A DNA stretch of 64,000 bases. Source: Azospirillum agricola. Its GTDB lineage: Bacteria; Pseudomonadota; Alphaproteobacteria; Azospirillales; Azospirillaceae. The notes beneath the pieces were generated by a model. That model had not been told where the DNA came from and ran no database searches. It saw only the letters and a list, made by a program, of their open reading frames with translations. The stretch is from NCBI RefSeq assembly GCF_017876095.1, contig NZ_JAGINM010000008.1:243991-307990 (forward strand), written 5' to 3'. Below are positions 51,541 through 59,868 of this stretch, in pieces. Made by a program: the position numbers and the translations under genes. Within the stretch, counting starts at the first letter, position 1. Each line of letters opens with the position of its first letter.

Positions 51541-53308
51541 GGAGTCGGACACCGGCCACGCCCGCGACTACGCCGGCATCGCCGATCGCTACGCCCGTGA
51601 TGTCCAGACCGGCCGGGTGGTGGCCTGCAAATGGGTCCGGCTGGCCTGCAAGCGGCACCTGGACGACAAGAAGCGGAAGGGCTGGGATTATCGCTGGGTG
51701 CCCTGGCACGCCAACGACGTGTGCGACTTCATCGAGAAGCTGCCGCACGTCGAAGGCTCCTGGCACAGCAGCACGATCACCCTGGAGCCGGCGCAGATCT
51801 TCATCCTGGCGGTGATCTTCGGCTGGCGGCGGAAGGCGGACGGTCTCCGGCGCTTCTCGAACGCCTACATCGAGATGGCCCGCAAGGGGGCGAAATCGAC
51901 GCTGACGGCCGGCGTCGCGCTGTACTGCCTGTGCTGCGAGGGCGAGGTCGGGCCCCAGATCATCATCGGCGCCACGACCGGCGAGCAGGCCCGGAAGGTC
52001 TTCAACCCGGCCAAGAAAATGGTCGAGCGGACGCCGGCCCTGCAAGAAGCCTATGGGGTGACGCCCTGGGCGCGGTCGATCACCTGCTCGGACAGCGACG
52101 GCTACATCCAGACCATCAACGCCAAGGGCTCGACGCAGGACGGCCACAACCCGCACGTCGGCATCCTGGACGAGCTGCACGCCCACAAGGACCGGGCGCT
52201 CTACGACGTTGTCCGCTCGGCGGACGGCGCCCGCAAGAACCCGATGATCTGGGCGATCACCACCGCCGGCTACAACATGGCCGGCGTCTGCTACGAGCAG
52301 CGGACCTTCGTCACCAAGGTGCTGGAGGGGGTCTTCGAGGCCGACCACTACTTCGGCATCATCTTCACCCTGGACGAGGGCGACGACCCCTTCGACGAAC
52401 GGGTGTGGATCAAGGCGAACCCGATGCTGGGCGTCACCCCGACGCTGGACAGCATGCGGCGCTACTCGAAGGAGGCGAAGGCCAGCCCCGCCAGCGAGGG
52501 CGAGTTCAAGACCAAGCGTCTGAACATCTGGCTGAACGCCGCCTCGGCGTGGCTGAACATGGCGCAGTGGAGCGCGTGCGCCGACCCGACGCTCGACTGG
52601 AAGGACTTCGACGGGCTGGAGTGCTGGATCGGCGGCGACCTTGCCGATAAGGACGACATCACCGCGCTCGCGCTGATCGCCTTCGACAAGCTGGGGCGCC
52701 TGCTGATCAAGCCGCAGTTCTGGCTGCCGGAGGCGGTGCTGCTCCACCCGGACCACGCCGAGGGCAAGGGGCCGGCGCCGTACCGGACCTGGGCGAAGCA
52801 GGGGCACCTGATCCTCACGCCCGGCGATTGGGTCGACCACAACGAGGTGGAGAAGAAGGTCCGTGAGTGGCGCAGCCGGTACGGCGCCCGCAAGGCGATC
52901 TTCGACCAGTTCGCCGCGGCGCTGGCGATGGCGAGCCGGCTGAACGACGGCGCCGAGGTGTTCGCCGAGGTGCTGCACAAGAACGCCCACAACGTCACCG
53001 ACCCGGCGAAGGAGCTGGAAGCGCGTGTGAAGGCCGGGCCGACCAAGCTGCGGCACGACGACAACCCGGTGCTGAATTGGATGGCGTCCAACGCCGTCGT
53101 CAGCCGGCGCGTGGACGGGACGATCCTGCCGAAGAAGGAGGGCGAGATGTCGCCGAACAAGATCGACGGCATCGACGCCGTGGTGAACGCGCTCAAGCCG
53201 AGCACCGCCGCCCAGCCGGCCAAACCTCGCTCCGTGTGGGACACGGAGGAGTTCGACGACCCGGACGACGTCCAGGGCGACGACATCGACGAAGACGACG
53301 AGGAATAG
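51491..53308 (+). CDS. Phage terminase large subunit
   Basis: A 605-residue ATP-driven packaging motor. The N-terminal ATPase has a Walker A variant in ARKGAKSTLTAGVAL, a Walker B motif in HVGILDELHAH and the coupling motif in ITTAGYN. The C-terminal nuclease (from about 370; CWIGGDLADKDDITALALI, then KIDGIDAVVNALK) is of the RNase H fold with acidic residues for metal. This matches the Terminase_1, HK97-like group. GTG 51485 two codons upstream is an alternative start. The last 25 residues are extremely acidic (DDPDDVQGDDIDEDDEE). Confidence 0.95.
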   Translation: MAAKRQIRSRATASAAEESDTGHARDYAGIADRYARDVQTGRVVACKWVRLACKRHLDDKKRKGWDYRWVPWHANDVCDFIEKLPHVEGSWHSSTITLEPAQIFILAVIFGWRRKADGLRRFSNAYIEMARKGAKSTLTAGVALYCLCCEGEVGPQIIIGATTGEQARKVFNPAKKMVERTPALQEAYGVTPWARSITCSDSDGYIQTINAKGSTQDGHNPHVGILDELHAHKDRALYDVVRSADGARKNPMIWAITTAGYNMAGVCYEQRTFVTKVLEGVFEADHYFGIIFTLDEGDDPFDERVWIKANPMLGVTPTLDSMRRYSKEAKASPASEGEFKTKRLNIWLNAASAWLNMAQWSACADPTLDWKDFDGLECWIGGDLADKDDITALALIAFDKLGRLLIKPQFWLPEAVLLHPDHAEGKGPAPYRTWAKQGHLILTPGDWVDHNEVEKKVREWRSRYGARKAIFDQFAAALAMASRLNDGAEVFAEVLHKNAHNVTDPAKELEARVKAGPTKLRHDDNPVLNWMASNAVVSRRVDGTILPKKEGEMSPNKIDGIDAVVNALKPSTAAQPAKPRSVWDTEEFDDPDDVQGDDIDEDDEE

Positions 53309-53318
53309 GGGACGGCGC

Positions 53319-54710
53319 ATGGGAATCTGGAATTGGATCGCCTCGCGCCTTCAGCCCCCGCCACAGGCGGCGGTGGAGCTCAGCGGCGCGATCTGGGACG
53401 ACGTGACGGGCGGAGCGACAGCGGCCGGTGTCTACGTGACCTCCCGCAAGGCGCTGGAGACGCCGACCTCTCTGCGGTGCGGGCTTCTGATCTCGGATGG
53501 CGTGTCGACGGTGCCGTGCAAGCTGATGCGCAAGGACCCGGTCACCGGCAAGCGAACGGAGGCCGTCGACCACCCGCTCTACGATCTGATGCAGTACAAG
53601 CCCTGCGGCTGGATGAACACGCAGCAGTTCCGCGAGACGCTGATGCTGCATGCGGCGTTCCAAGGTGGCGGCTTCGCCTACATCAACAAGGTCGGGCGCG
53701 GCCGGGTCCGCGAGATGTTCACCTTCGAGGCCGGCGAGGTCTTGGTCGAGAAGCGCTCCGACTCCCATGACCGCTCGCCGCTCTACCGGGTGAACGGCGA
53801 AGAGGTGCCGAACGACCGGATCCTGCACATCCGGGGGCCGAGCTGGAACGGCCGGGCCGGGTTGAACATGGTGGACTTGGCGCGGGAGGTGATCGGGCTC
53901 GCCGACGCCGCGCAGGACGCCCACGCGAAGCGCTTCGGCAATGGGGTGCAGACGACCGGCGTCTACAGCATCGAGGGGGCGCTTGACGACAAGGAGCACA
54001 AGCGGCTCACCAACTGGATCAAGGCCCATTACGCGGGCGGGAAGAACAGCGGAAAGCCCCTCATCCTGGGCAGCAACGGGAAGTTCGTCCCGTTCGGCAT
54101 GTCGGGGGCCGACGCCGAGCATCTGGCGACCCGGCAGTATCAGGACATGCTGATTTGCCGGCAGTGGGGCGTTCTGCCGGCCGTGGTCGGGATCGCCGAC
54201 AAGACGGCGACCTACGCCTCGTCGGAGCAGATGTTCCTGGCCCACAACGTCCACACCATCCGCCCCTGGCACCGCCGGTTCGGGACGACACTGACCTGTG
54301 ACCTGCTGACCCCCGAGGAGCGCAGCCAGGGCCTGTATTTCAAGTTCTTCGACACGGAACTGCTGCGCGGCGCGGCGAAGGACCGGGCGGAGTTCTACGC
54401 CAAAATGTTCCAGGTCGCCGGCATCACGCCGAACCAGATCCTCGGCCTTGAGGACATGGACGGGTTCGAGGGCGGGGACCAGCACTACATCCCGGCCAAC
54501 TTCGCTCGGGTGCGCGAGGACGGCTCGCTGGAGGCCGCCAGCAAGCCCGGCGAGGGCGGGGACGACGATGACGGCGAGCCGCCACCCGGCTGGCCGCCTC
54601 GCCAGAACGCCGGCCGGGTGCTGTCCGGCGAGAACGAACGCCTGATCCGCGGCGCCTCCGACAACCTGAACACCGTCCTGGACAAGCTGGACGGCCAGCA
54701 AGAGGACTGA
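53319..54710 (+). CDS. Phage portal protein, HK97 family
   Basis: A 463-residue portal that forms the dodecameric DNA gate of the head. Family features are the start NWIASRLQPPPQ, the block SLRCGLLISDGVSTVPCKLM, RVREMFTFEAGEV, NDRILHIRGPSWNGRAGLN and ADAEHLATRQYQDMLICRQWGVLPAVVG. The C-terminus is acidic and Gly/Pro rich. It lies ten bases after the large terminase gene and two before the protease, in the usual order. Confidence 0.95.
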   Translation: MGIWNWIASRLQPPPQAAVELSGAIWDDVTGGATAAGVYVTSRKALETPTSLRCGLLISDGVSTVPCKLMRKDPVTGKRTEAVDHPLYDLMQYKPCGWMNTQQFRETLMLHAAFQGGGFAYINKVGRGRVREMFTFEAGEVLVEKRSDSHDRSPLYRVNGEEVPNDRILHIRGPSWNGRAGLNMVDLAREVIGLADAAQDAHAKRFGNGVQTTGVYSIEGALDDKEHKRLTNWIKAHYAGGKNSGKPLILGSNGKFVPFGMSGADAEHLATRQYQDMLICRQWGVLPAVVGIADKTATYASSEQMFLAHNVHTIRPWHRRFGTTLTCDLLTPEERSQGLYFKFFDTELLRGAAKDRAEFYAKMFQVAGITPNQILGLEDMDGFEGGDQHYIPANFARVREDGSLEAASKPGEGGDDDDGEPPPGWPPRQNAGRVLSGENERLIRGASDNLNTVLDKLDGQQED

Positions 54711-54712
54711 CC

Positions 54713-55642
54713 ATGCCGAAACCGTTGATCGACGCCGCCCTGCTGACGGCCGGGCGAGCGATGAACCGCGCCCCGGTGGCGCTCGGACCGGGGCATGTCC
54801 GCGTCGCCGCGGACGAGGCTGCGAGCGAGGCCGAAGTCTACATCTACGGTGACATCGGCGGCTGGTGGGACGGCATCCAGGCCGAGGAGTTCGCCAAGGA
54901 GATCGGCGCCCTGGACGTCGACACCATCAACGTCCGGCTGAACAGCCCCGGCGGGGTCGTGTTCGACGGCGTGGCGATCTATCAGGCTCTGGCCCGCCAC
55001 AAGGCGAACGTCGTGATCCACATCGACGGCATCGCAGCCAGCATCGCGTCGGTCATCGCCATGGCCGGCGACGAGATCCGCATCGTCGAGGGCGCCAACG
55101 TCATGATCCACAAGCCCTGGTCGTTCGCGATCGGGGACGCCGTGGCGATGCGCAAGGAAGGCGAGATCCTGGACAAGCTGGAGTCCGGCATCATCGACAT
55201 CTACGCCGCCCGCACCGGCCAAGAGCGGCAAGCCCTGGTCGATTGGGTCGGGGCCGAGACGTGGTTCAGCGCCGCCGAGGCGAAGGACGCCGGCTTCGCC
55301 GACACGGTCGTGCCGGCCAAGGGCAAAGGCAAGGACAAGAAGGCGGCACACGCCCGGTCGGCGATGCTGCCCCTGTTCCAGCGCACCCCGAAAGACCTCC
55401 TGCCGGAGGCGTCCAGCGGCGCCCCGGCGATCCGAGAGTTCGAGCGCCTCCTCCGCGACGGAGAAGGCTTCTCGCATGCCCAAGCCCGGCGCGTCGCCGC
55501 GCTGGCTCGGGCCTTCACGCCTGGTCATCGCGACGATGACCAGCACCAGCCCCCGCCGGCCCCTCGCGATGAGGACGGACAGGCTGCCGACGTCGCGGCG
55601 CTCGCGCGCCTGACCAACACCCTGAAAACCCTTTCACGCTGA
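54713..55642 (+). CDS. ClpP-like prohead maturation protease
   Basis: A 309-residue protease of the ClpP/S14 fold. The strand and turn NVRLNSPGGVVFDGVAIYQAL leads to the nucleophile serine in GIAASIASVIAMAGDEI, and the catalytic His is in ANVMIHKPWS. It should cleave the scaffold part of the capsid protein during head maturation. The C-terminal 100 residues (about 215-309) are a Pro/Ala/Arg-rich tail that may act as a scaffold. The portal gene ends two bases before it and the capsid gene follows. Confidence 0.92.
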   Translation: MPKPLIDAALLTAGRAMNRAPVALGPGHVRVAADEAASEAEVYIYGDIGGWWDGIQAEEFAKEIGALDVDTINVRLNSPGGVVFDGVAIYQALARHKANVVIHIDGIAASIASVIAMAGDEIRIVEGANVMIHKPWSFAIGDAVAMRKEGEILDKLESGIIDIYAARTGQERQALVDWVGAETWFSAAEAKDAGFADTVVPAKGKGKDKKAAHARSAMLPLFQRTPKDLLPEASSGAPAIREFERLLRDGEGFSHAQARRVAALARAFTPGHRDDDQHQPPPAPRDEDGQAADVAALARLTNTLKTLSR

Positions 55643-55653
55643 GGATTGCCACC

Positions 55654-56910
55654 ATGGCCGATAAGACCGTCGACAAGGTCGTTGACGACCTGATGAACGC
55701 CTGGACCGAGTTCAAGGACACGAACGAGGCCAACGAGAAGCGGCGCGACACGCTGCTCGATGACAAGCTGACCCGCCTGAACAAGGTGATGGACACCGCC
55801 GAAGGGCTGAACCAGCGCCTGACCGCCGCCGAGAAGTCGGCCAAGGCGGTCGAGGAAGTGCAGGAGCAGATGGATCGCATCGAGGCCACCATGAACCGGG
55901 CCTCGCTGGGCGGGGTGGACGACCCGACCAAGCGCAAGGAGGCCGTGAACAACTGGGCGCGCGGCGTCATCAGCGCCTACTCGTTGGGCGAGGCGAACCT
56001 GCCGGAGAACCAGCGGAAAGCCCTCGCCTCGGCAAAGGCGTATTACGACTCCCTCGGGGTCAGCGGCGACAACACCGGCGGCTATCTGGCTCCGGTGGAG
56101 TTCGTGCGCGAGATCATCAAGGGCGTGACCGAGATCAGCGCACCGCGTTCGCTCGTGCGCGTCCGACCGATCGCCGGCAAAGCCTACATGCAGCCCAAGC
56201 GCACCGGGCAGGCGACCGCCCGCCGCGTCGTGGATCAGGGCAACCGGTCCGAGACGGACGGGCTGCGCTACGGCTCGGTCGAGATCAACGCGCCCGAGAT
56301 GTATGCGCTGATCGACATCAGCCAACAGAACCTCGAAGACTCGGCCTTCGATCTGGAGGCCGAGATCCGCGACGAGGCCACCGAGCAGTTCGCCGTGCTG
56401 GAGGGCTCCGAATTCGTCTTCGGCTCCGGGGTCGGTGAGATGGAGGGCGTTCTCGTCAACGACAAGGTTGGGGAGACCGTCAGCGGCGCCGCCACCGCGG
56501 TGACGGCCGACGGCCTGCTGACCCTGAAGCACGACATCAAGACCGCCTATGCCCGCAACGCCACCTTCATCCTGAACCGGACGACGCTGGGCTCCATCCG
56601 GAAGCTGAAGGACAGCACCGGCCAGTATCTGTGGATGCCGGGCATCGCCCAGGGCAAGCCGAATAGCATCGACGGCGATCCCTACATGGAGGTGCCGAAC
56701 ATGCCGATCGAGGCGGCCGGCGCCTTCCCGGTGGCCTATGGCGACTTCAAGCGCGCCTACACGATGGCCGACCGCATCACGATGCAGATGCTGCGCGATC
56801 CCTACACCCAGGCAACCAACGGCAACATTCGCTTCCTGTTCCGGCGTCGCACCGGCGGTCAGATCGTGCTGGCCGAGGCCATCCGCAAGCTGAAGTGCGC
56901 GGCGGCCTGA
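55654..56910 (+). CDS. Major capsid protein, HK97 family
   Basis: A 418-residue HK97-fold major capsid protein. Residues 1-95 are a charged coiled-coil delta (scaffolding) domain (KVMDTAEGLNQRLTAAEKSAK, VQEQMDRIEATMNRAS), which the upstream protease should remove. The mature part has NTGGYLAPVEFVREIIKGV, then LYGSVEI-like and PEMYALIDISQQNLEDSAFDLEAEI, and ends RFLFRRRTGGQIVLAEAI, all typical of the Phage_capsid family. Confidence 0.95.
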   Translation: MADKTVDKVVDDLMNAWTEFKDTNEANEKRRDTLLDDKLTRLNKVMDTAEGLNQRLTAAEKSAKAVEEVQEQMDRIEATMNRASLGGVDDPTKRKEAVNNWARGVISAYSLGEANLPENQRKALASAKAYYDSLGVSGDNTGGYLAPVEFVREIIKGVTEISAPRSLVRVRPIAGKAYMQPKRTGQATARRVVDQGNRSETDGLRYGSVEINAPEMYALIDISQQNLEDSAFDLEAEIRDEATEQFAVLEGSEFVFGSGVGEMEGVLVNDKVGETVSGAATAVTADGLLTLKHDIKTAYARNATFILNRTTLGSIRKLKDSTGQYLWMPGIAQGKPNSIDGDPYMEVPNMPIEAAGAFPVAYGDFKRAYTMADRITMQMLRDPYTQATNGNIRFLFRRRTGGQIVLAEAIRKLKCAAA

Positions 56911-56966
56911 CCATCGCAGCGGCTCGCCCTGGTCGGCGGGCCGCCCCTTCCCAAGGAGAACCGTTC

Positions 56967-57398
56967 ATGGCTTCCCGCGACCTGCACAACAACATCCACG
57001 TCGTCACCGGTATCGCGCCGGCCGCCGCCGTCGCCGACAACACCGCCTTCGTGTCCGCGATTGTCGATACCAAGGGGTTCGAGTCGGTCGAGTTCGTCAT
57101 CCTCACCGGCGCCCTGGCCGATGTCGACGCGACCTTCACCGTGCTGGTGGAGGACGGCAGCGCGGCCAACCTGTCCGACGCTGCCGCGGTCGCCGACACC
57201 TTCCTGCTCGGCACCGAGGCGCAGGCGGGCTTCACGTTCGCCGACGACAACAAGGTGCGCAAGATCGGCTACGTCGGCGGCAAGCGCTATGCGCGCGTGA
57301 CCGTGACGCCGGCCAGCAACTCCGGCAACGCCTTCGTCGCCGGTGTCTGGCTGCTCGGCCACCCGAAGAACGCGCCGACCGCGAACCCGCCGGCCTGA
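56967..57398 (+). CDS. Phage head-associated hypothetical protein
   Basis: A 143-residue beta-rich protein (VEFVILTGALADVDATFTVLVEDG, KRYARVTVTPASNSGNA) directly after the capsid gene, with a good ribosome site (AAGGAG, 56953-56958). Small beta proteins in this position are commonly head-decoration or stabilisation proteins; the sequence alone does not prove it. Confidence 0.7.
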   Translation: MASRDLHNNIHVVTGIAPAAAVADNTAFVSAIVDTKGFESVEFVILTGALADVDATFTVLVEDGSAANLSDAAAVADTFLLGTEAQAGFTFADDNKVRKIGYVGGKRYARVTVTPASNSGNAFVAGVWLLGHPKNAPTANPPA

Positions 57399-57448
57399 CC
57401 CTGACCGAGGGGGCGTGGCAAGCGCCTCCTCAACCCCACGAGGACAGC

Positions 57449-57643
57449 ATGCACAAGATCCTGAAGTCCTTTCGCTACTCGGAAGACGGCGTGACCTCCC
57501 GCCTTCTGGAGAAGGACGCGGTTGTCGATATCCGCGCCGATCTGGTCGCCGGCCTGGAGGGCGAGGGCTTCATCGGCCCGCCCGACAAGGAAGCCGCCAA
57601 GACGGGCGGGCGCCCCGCTGCCAAGCCCGCCGCCGAGAGCTGA
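57449..57643 (+). CDS. Small phage structural-region protein
   Basis: A 64-residue protein with a beta-hairpin-like start (HKILKSFRYSEDGVTSRLL), a middle that reads VDIRADLVAGLEGEGFI, and an Ala/Lys-rich tail. Short proteins of this type occur between head-decoration and connector genes in many siphoviruses; the function is unknown. Confidence 0.65.
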   Translation: MHKILKSFRYSEDGVTSRLLEKDAVVDIRADLVAGLEGEGFIGPPDKEAAKTGGRPAAKPAAES

Positions 57644-57646
57644 TCC

Positions 57647-57883
57647 GTGCCGTCCAGGCCGCCCCCTGGCTGCCTCGGCGGTCCCTCTCGCCCCCGAGGC
57701 CCACCTCCACCCCCGCCCATCTGCCTGACCGGCGACGCCCCGCGGCTGGGCTGGGCAGTCCCCATCGCCCTCCTGATCGTGGTGGTGATTGGGGCGGTCG
57801 CCATCAAGGGAGCGTGCCAATGCCCATCATCACCGTTGCCGTCCCGGCCTCCGACCGGCTGCTCTGCTCCATCGGCGCCCTGA
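57647..57883 (+). CDS. Possible small membrane protein (weak)
   Basis: A 78-residue GTG-start frame filling the 176-bp gap before the connector gene and overlapping that gene by 64 bases. It has a Pro-rich lead and a single hydrophobic stretch (WAVPIALLIVVVIGAVAI). The long overlap and Pro/Ser-rich ends make it doubtful; only the hydrophobic segment before 57820 argues for it. Confidence 0.25.
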   Translation: MPSRPPPGCLGGPSRPRGPPPPPPICLTGDAPRLGWAVPIALLIVVVIGAVAIKGACQCPSSPLPSRPPTGCSAPSAP

Positions 57884-58479
57884 AGACCGAACTCGGCATC
57901 GCCGCGGACAACGACCAGTTCAACGACTGGCTGACCAGCGAAGCCCTGTCGGCCTCGGACCGGGTGGCGGATGCCTGCGGCGTGGCCGGCGATGATGCCG
58001 GCGATGCCCCGGCCACCTTTGCGGAGGAGGAGGCGGTCGTCACCTTCGGCCGGGACGAGGCGCGCGGCGCCGACGCCCTGCTGTTGCCGTGGCGCTTCCC
58101 CGCCCGCGTGACGGCCCTATCGGTCGATGGCGTCGTTCAGGACTCGGCGCTCTACCGGGCGGACCCGAAATCCGGGCTGGTCGAACGGCTGTCCGCGTCC
58201 GGTCGCGTGACGAACTGGCAGGGCGCCTCCGTCGCCATCACGGTCAAATCCGGCTGGCCGGCTGCCAAGGTTCCGACTGCCCTCCAGGACGCGGTGAAGC
58301 GGCTGGTCCGCCTGCGCTGGGAGGCCAAGGACCGGGAGCTTGCCGTCAAGGCGGAGGAGGACGACGAGGTTGGTCGCACCGAGTATTGGGTCGGCGGCAT
58401 GGGCGCGGGCGGTTCGGCGCTGCCGGCCGACATCCTGGCTGCGCTCCGGGCCGGCGGCTTCGCCGACTGCATCCGGTGA
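57820..58479 (+). CDS. Phage head-tail connector protein (gp6-like)
   Basis: A 219-residue helical connector-type protein. LCSIGALKTELGIAADNDQFNDWLTSEALSASDRVADACG is the N-terminal pattern of gp6-like adaptor proteins that sit below the portal. The middle is beta (RVTALSVDGVVQDSALYR) and the C-terminus has the helical ALQDAVKRLVRLRWEAKDRELAV typical of this family. It follows the head genes in normal order. Confidence 0.8.
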   Translation: MPIITVAVPASDRLLCSIGALKTELGIAADNDQFNDWLTSEALSASDRVADACGVAGDDAGDAPATFAEEEAVVTFGRDEARGADALLLPWRFPARVTALSVDGVVQDSALYRADPKSGLVERLSASGRVTNWQGASVAITVKSGWPAAKVPTALQDAVKRLVRLRWEAKDRELAVKAEEDDEVGRTEYWVGGMGAGGSALPADILAALRAGGFADCIR

Positions 58480-58486
58480 GGCGCCC

Positions 58487-58828
58487 ATGCTCCGATCCTA
58501 CCAGTCCCGCCAAATCGACAAGAAGGGCGAGCGAATCGTCTTGAGCCGCGACGGCGCCGCGGATGTGATCATCAAGGCGAAAGTCCACGAGCTGGGCTCG
58601 GACACGCTGGCCGGCGCCGTCGCCCAGCGGCTGTTCCGGGTCATCATCGCCGACGAGACCCTGAAGGCGACCGCCTTTCCGCCCGATGGCCCCCGGAAAG
58701 GCGATCAGGTCGTCATCAACCCAACGCTCGTGAACGGCCAGTGGACCGGGGTCGGTACCATGCTCACCGTCGAGCGGCCAGGCTACAGGGGTGCCGGCAA
58801 CGGCTGGCGGATGGAGGCGAAGGGCTGA
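58487..58828 (+). CDS. Phage connector/neck hypothetical protein
   Basis: A 113-residue beta-rich protein (QIDKKGERIVLSRDGAADVIIKAKV, DQVVINPTLVNGQWTGV). It stands where head-closure proteins normally lie, between the gp6-like connector and the tail terminator candidate. The sequence family is not certain. Confidence 0.65.
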   Translation: MLRSYQSRQIDKKGERIVLSRDGAADVIIKAKVHELGSDTLAGAVAQRLFRVIIADETLKATAFPPDGPRKGDQVVINPTLVNGQWTGVGTMLTVERPGYRGAGNGWRMEAKG

Positions 58829-58829
58829 C

Positions 58830-59291
58830 ATGGCAACCATCGACAGCTTCGACGCGATCCGTTCCTTCGTCGATGCCGGGTGGGGCGACGCGGCGCCCGT
58901 CTCGTGCCCGCTGGCCTGGGACAACGAGCCGTTCACCGAACCCCAGCCCCGCGGCCCGGCGGCCGGACCGGACGGGAAACTCATCCCGAACCATTGGGCG
59001 CGGGTCATCATCAGCGGCGACCTGTGGGAACAGGCATCGATCGGCACAGGCGAACCGGCCGAGGAACGCTGGGACGAATCCGGGGAGATCACCGTGATCG
59101 CCTTTGCCTCGGTGAACACCGGCAGCCGCACCCTCCGCTCCATCCTGACCGCCTTCGCCGAGCTGTGCCGGGGGCAGGATGCCGGCGGCATCGAGTTCCA
59201 GGACATCCGTTTCGATCCCATCGGCGCCAAGGACGAGTCCGGCAACTGGTGGGGCATGCACATCACCATCAACTGGCTCCGGAGAGGATAG
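58830..59291 (+). CDS. Tail terminator-like protein (gpU type)
   Basis: A 153-residue protein. DAIRSFVDAGWGD, then WARVIISGDLWEQASIG and EITVIAFASVNTGSRTLRSI, and a C-terminal beta pair match the pattern of minor tail/tail-terminator proteins in this genome slot. It would cap the tail tube and join it to the head. The identification rests on position and general fold. It starts two bases after the preceding stop. Confidence 0.65.
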   Translation: MATIDSFDAIRSFVDAGWGDAAPVSCPLAWDNEPFTEPQPRGPAAGPDGKLIPNHWARVIISGDLWEQASIGTGEPAEERWDESGEITVIAFASVNTGSRTLRSILTAFAELCRGQDAGGIEFQDIRFDPIGAKDESGNWWGMHITINWLRRG

Positions 59292-59294
59292 GCC

Positions 59295-59540
59295 ATGACC
59301 GCCACGCACACCGTCGTCACCTCCTTCAGCACGCCGACCCGACGCTTCTCGCCCGGTCAGACGGTCGGCCCGGCCGACATCACCGGCCCGCTGTCCTTCG
59401 AGGATCGCATCCGGATCGGCCAGATCGCCGCGCCCACCCCGGAGCCCACCCCGGAGCCGGCGGCCGAGCCCGAGACCGACCCGAAGCCGGCGAAGCCCGG
59501 CAAGGGCAAGGCCGTCACCGAGCCCGACCCGGCCGCCTGA
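59295..59540 (+). CDS. Small Pro/Glu-rich phage protein
   Basis: An 81-residue protein. The first 45 residues (HTVVTSFSTPTRRFSPGQTVGP) are beta-like. The rest is a low-complexity run of Pro, Glu, Ala and Lys (TPEPTPEPAAEPETDPKPAKP). No family is recognised. It is cotranscribed with the terminator-like gene and the Acb2-like gene. Confidence 0.65.
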   Translation: MTATHTVVTSFSTPTRRFSPGQTVGPADITGPLSFEDRIRIGQIAAPTPEPTPEPAAEPETDPKPAKPGKGKAVTEPDPAA

Positions 59541-59563
59541 AACTGCCCCCAAGGAGCAAGGCT

Positions 59564-59788
59564 TTGGACAACCAGCACAAGCACATCAAGGGCTACCGCG
59601 ACCTCTCGGCCGAGGAGATCGCGCTGATGAACGAGGCCAAGGTCAAGGCCGAGGAGGTTGGCGTTCTGGTCGAGAAGATCGCCAGCACGCCGGGCGTCGA
59701 TGGTCGGTGGGTCGCCACCGGAAAGACCGACCTCCAGAAGGGTTTCATGGCCCTGATCCGGGGCATCGCCCAGCCGACGACGTTCTGA
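59564..59788 (+). CDS. acb2: Acb2/Tad1-hairpin-type cyclic-nucleotide sponge (anti-CBASS)
   Basis: A 74-residue protein. It reads NQHKHIKGYRDLSAEEIALM and then NEAKVKAEEVGVLVEKIAS, followed by GVDGRWVATGKTDLQKGFMA and LIRGIAQPTTF. This is the pattern of the Acb2 (T4 Vs.4) family: an N-terminal H-x-x-I-x-GYR-x-L block, a coiled helix, and a C-terminal W/R-x-x-x-G-x-T-D-L-Q-x-GFM-x-L-x-R block. Acb2 hexamers soak up cyclic di- and trinucleotides and so blunt CBASS and related host defences. The start is TTG 59564, with AAGGAG seven bases upstream; no ATG gives the conserved N-terminus. It is encoded within the tail region, not among the early genes. Confidence 0.8.
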   Translation: MDNQHKHIKGYRDLSAEEIALMNEAKVKAEEVGVLVEKIASTPGVDGRWVATGKTDLQKGFMALIRGIAQPTTF

Positions 59789-59868
59789 CACCCGCATCCT
59801 CCTGACGGAGACCCAGCCGCCGGCACCGCCCGAGCGGCTTTTTTCATGCCCGGCTGAAAGGAGCCGCT

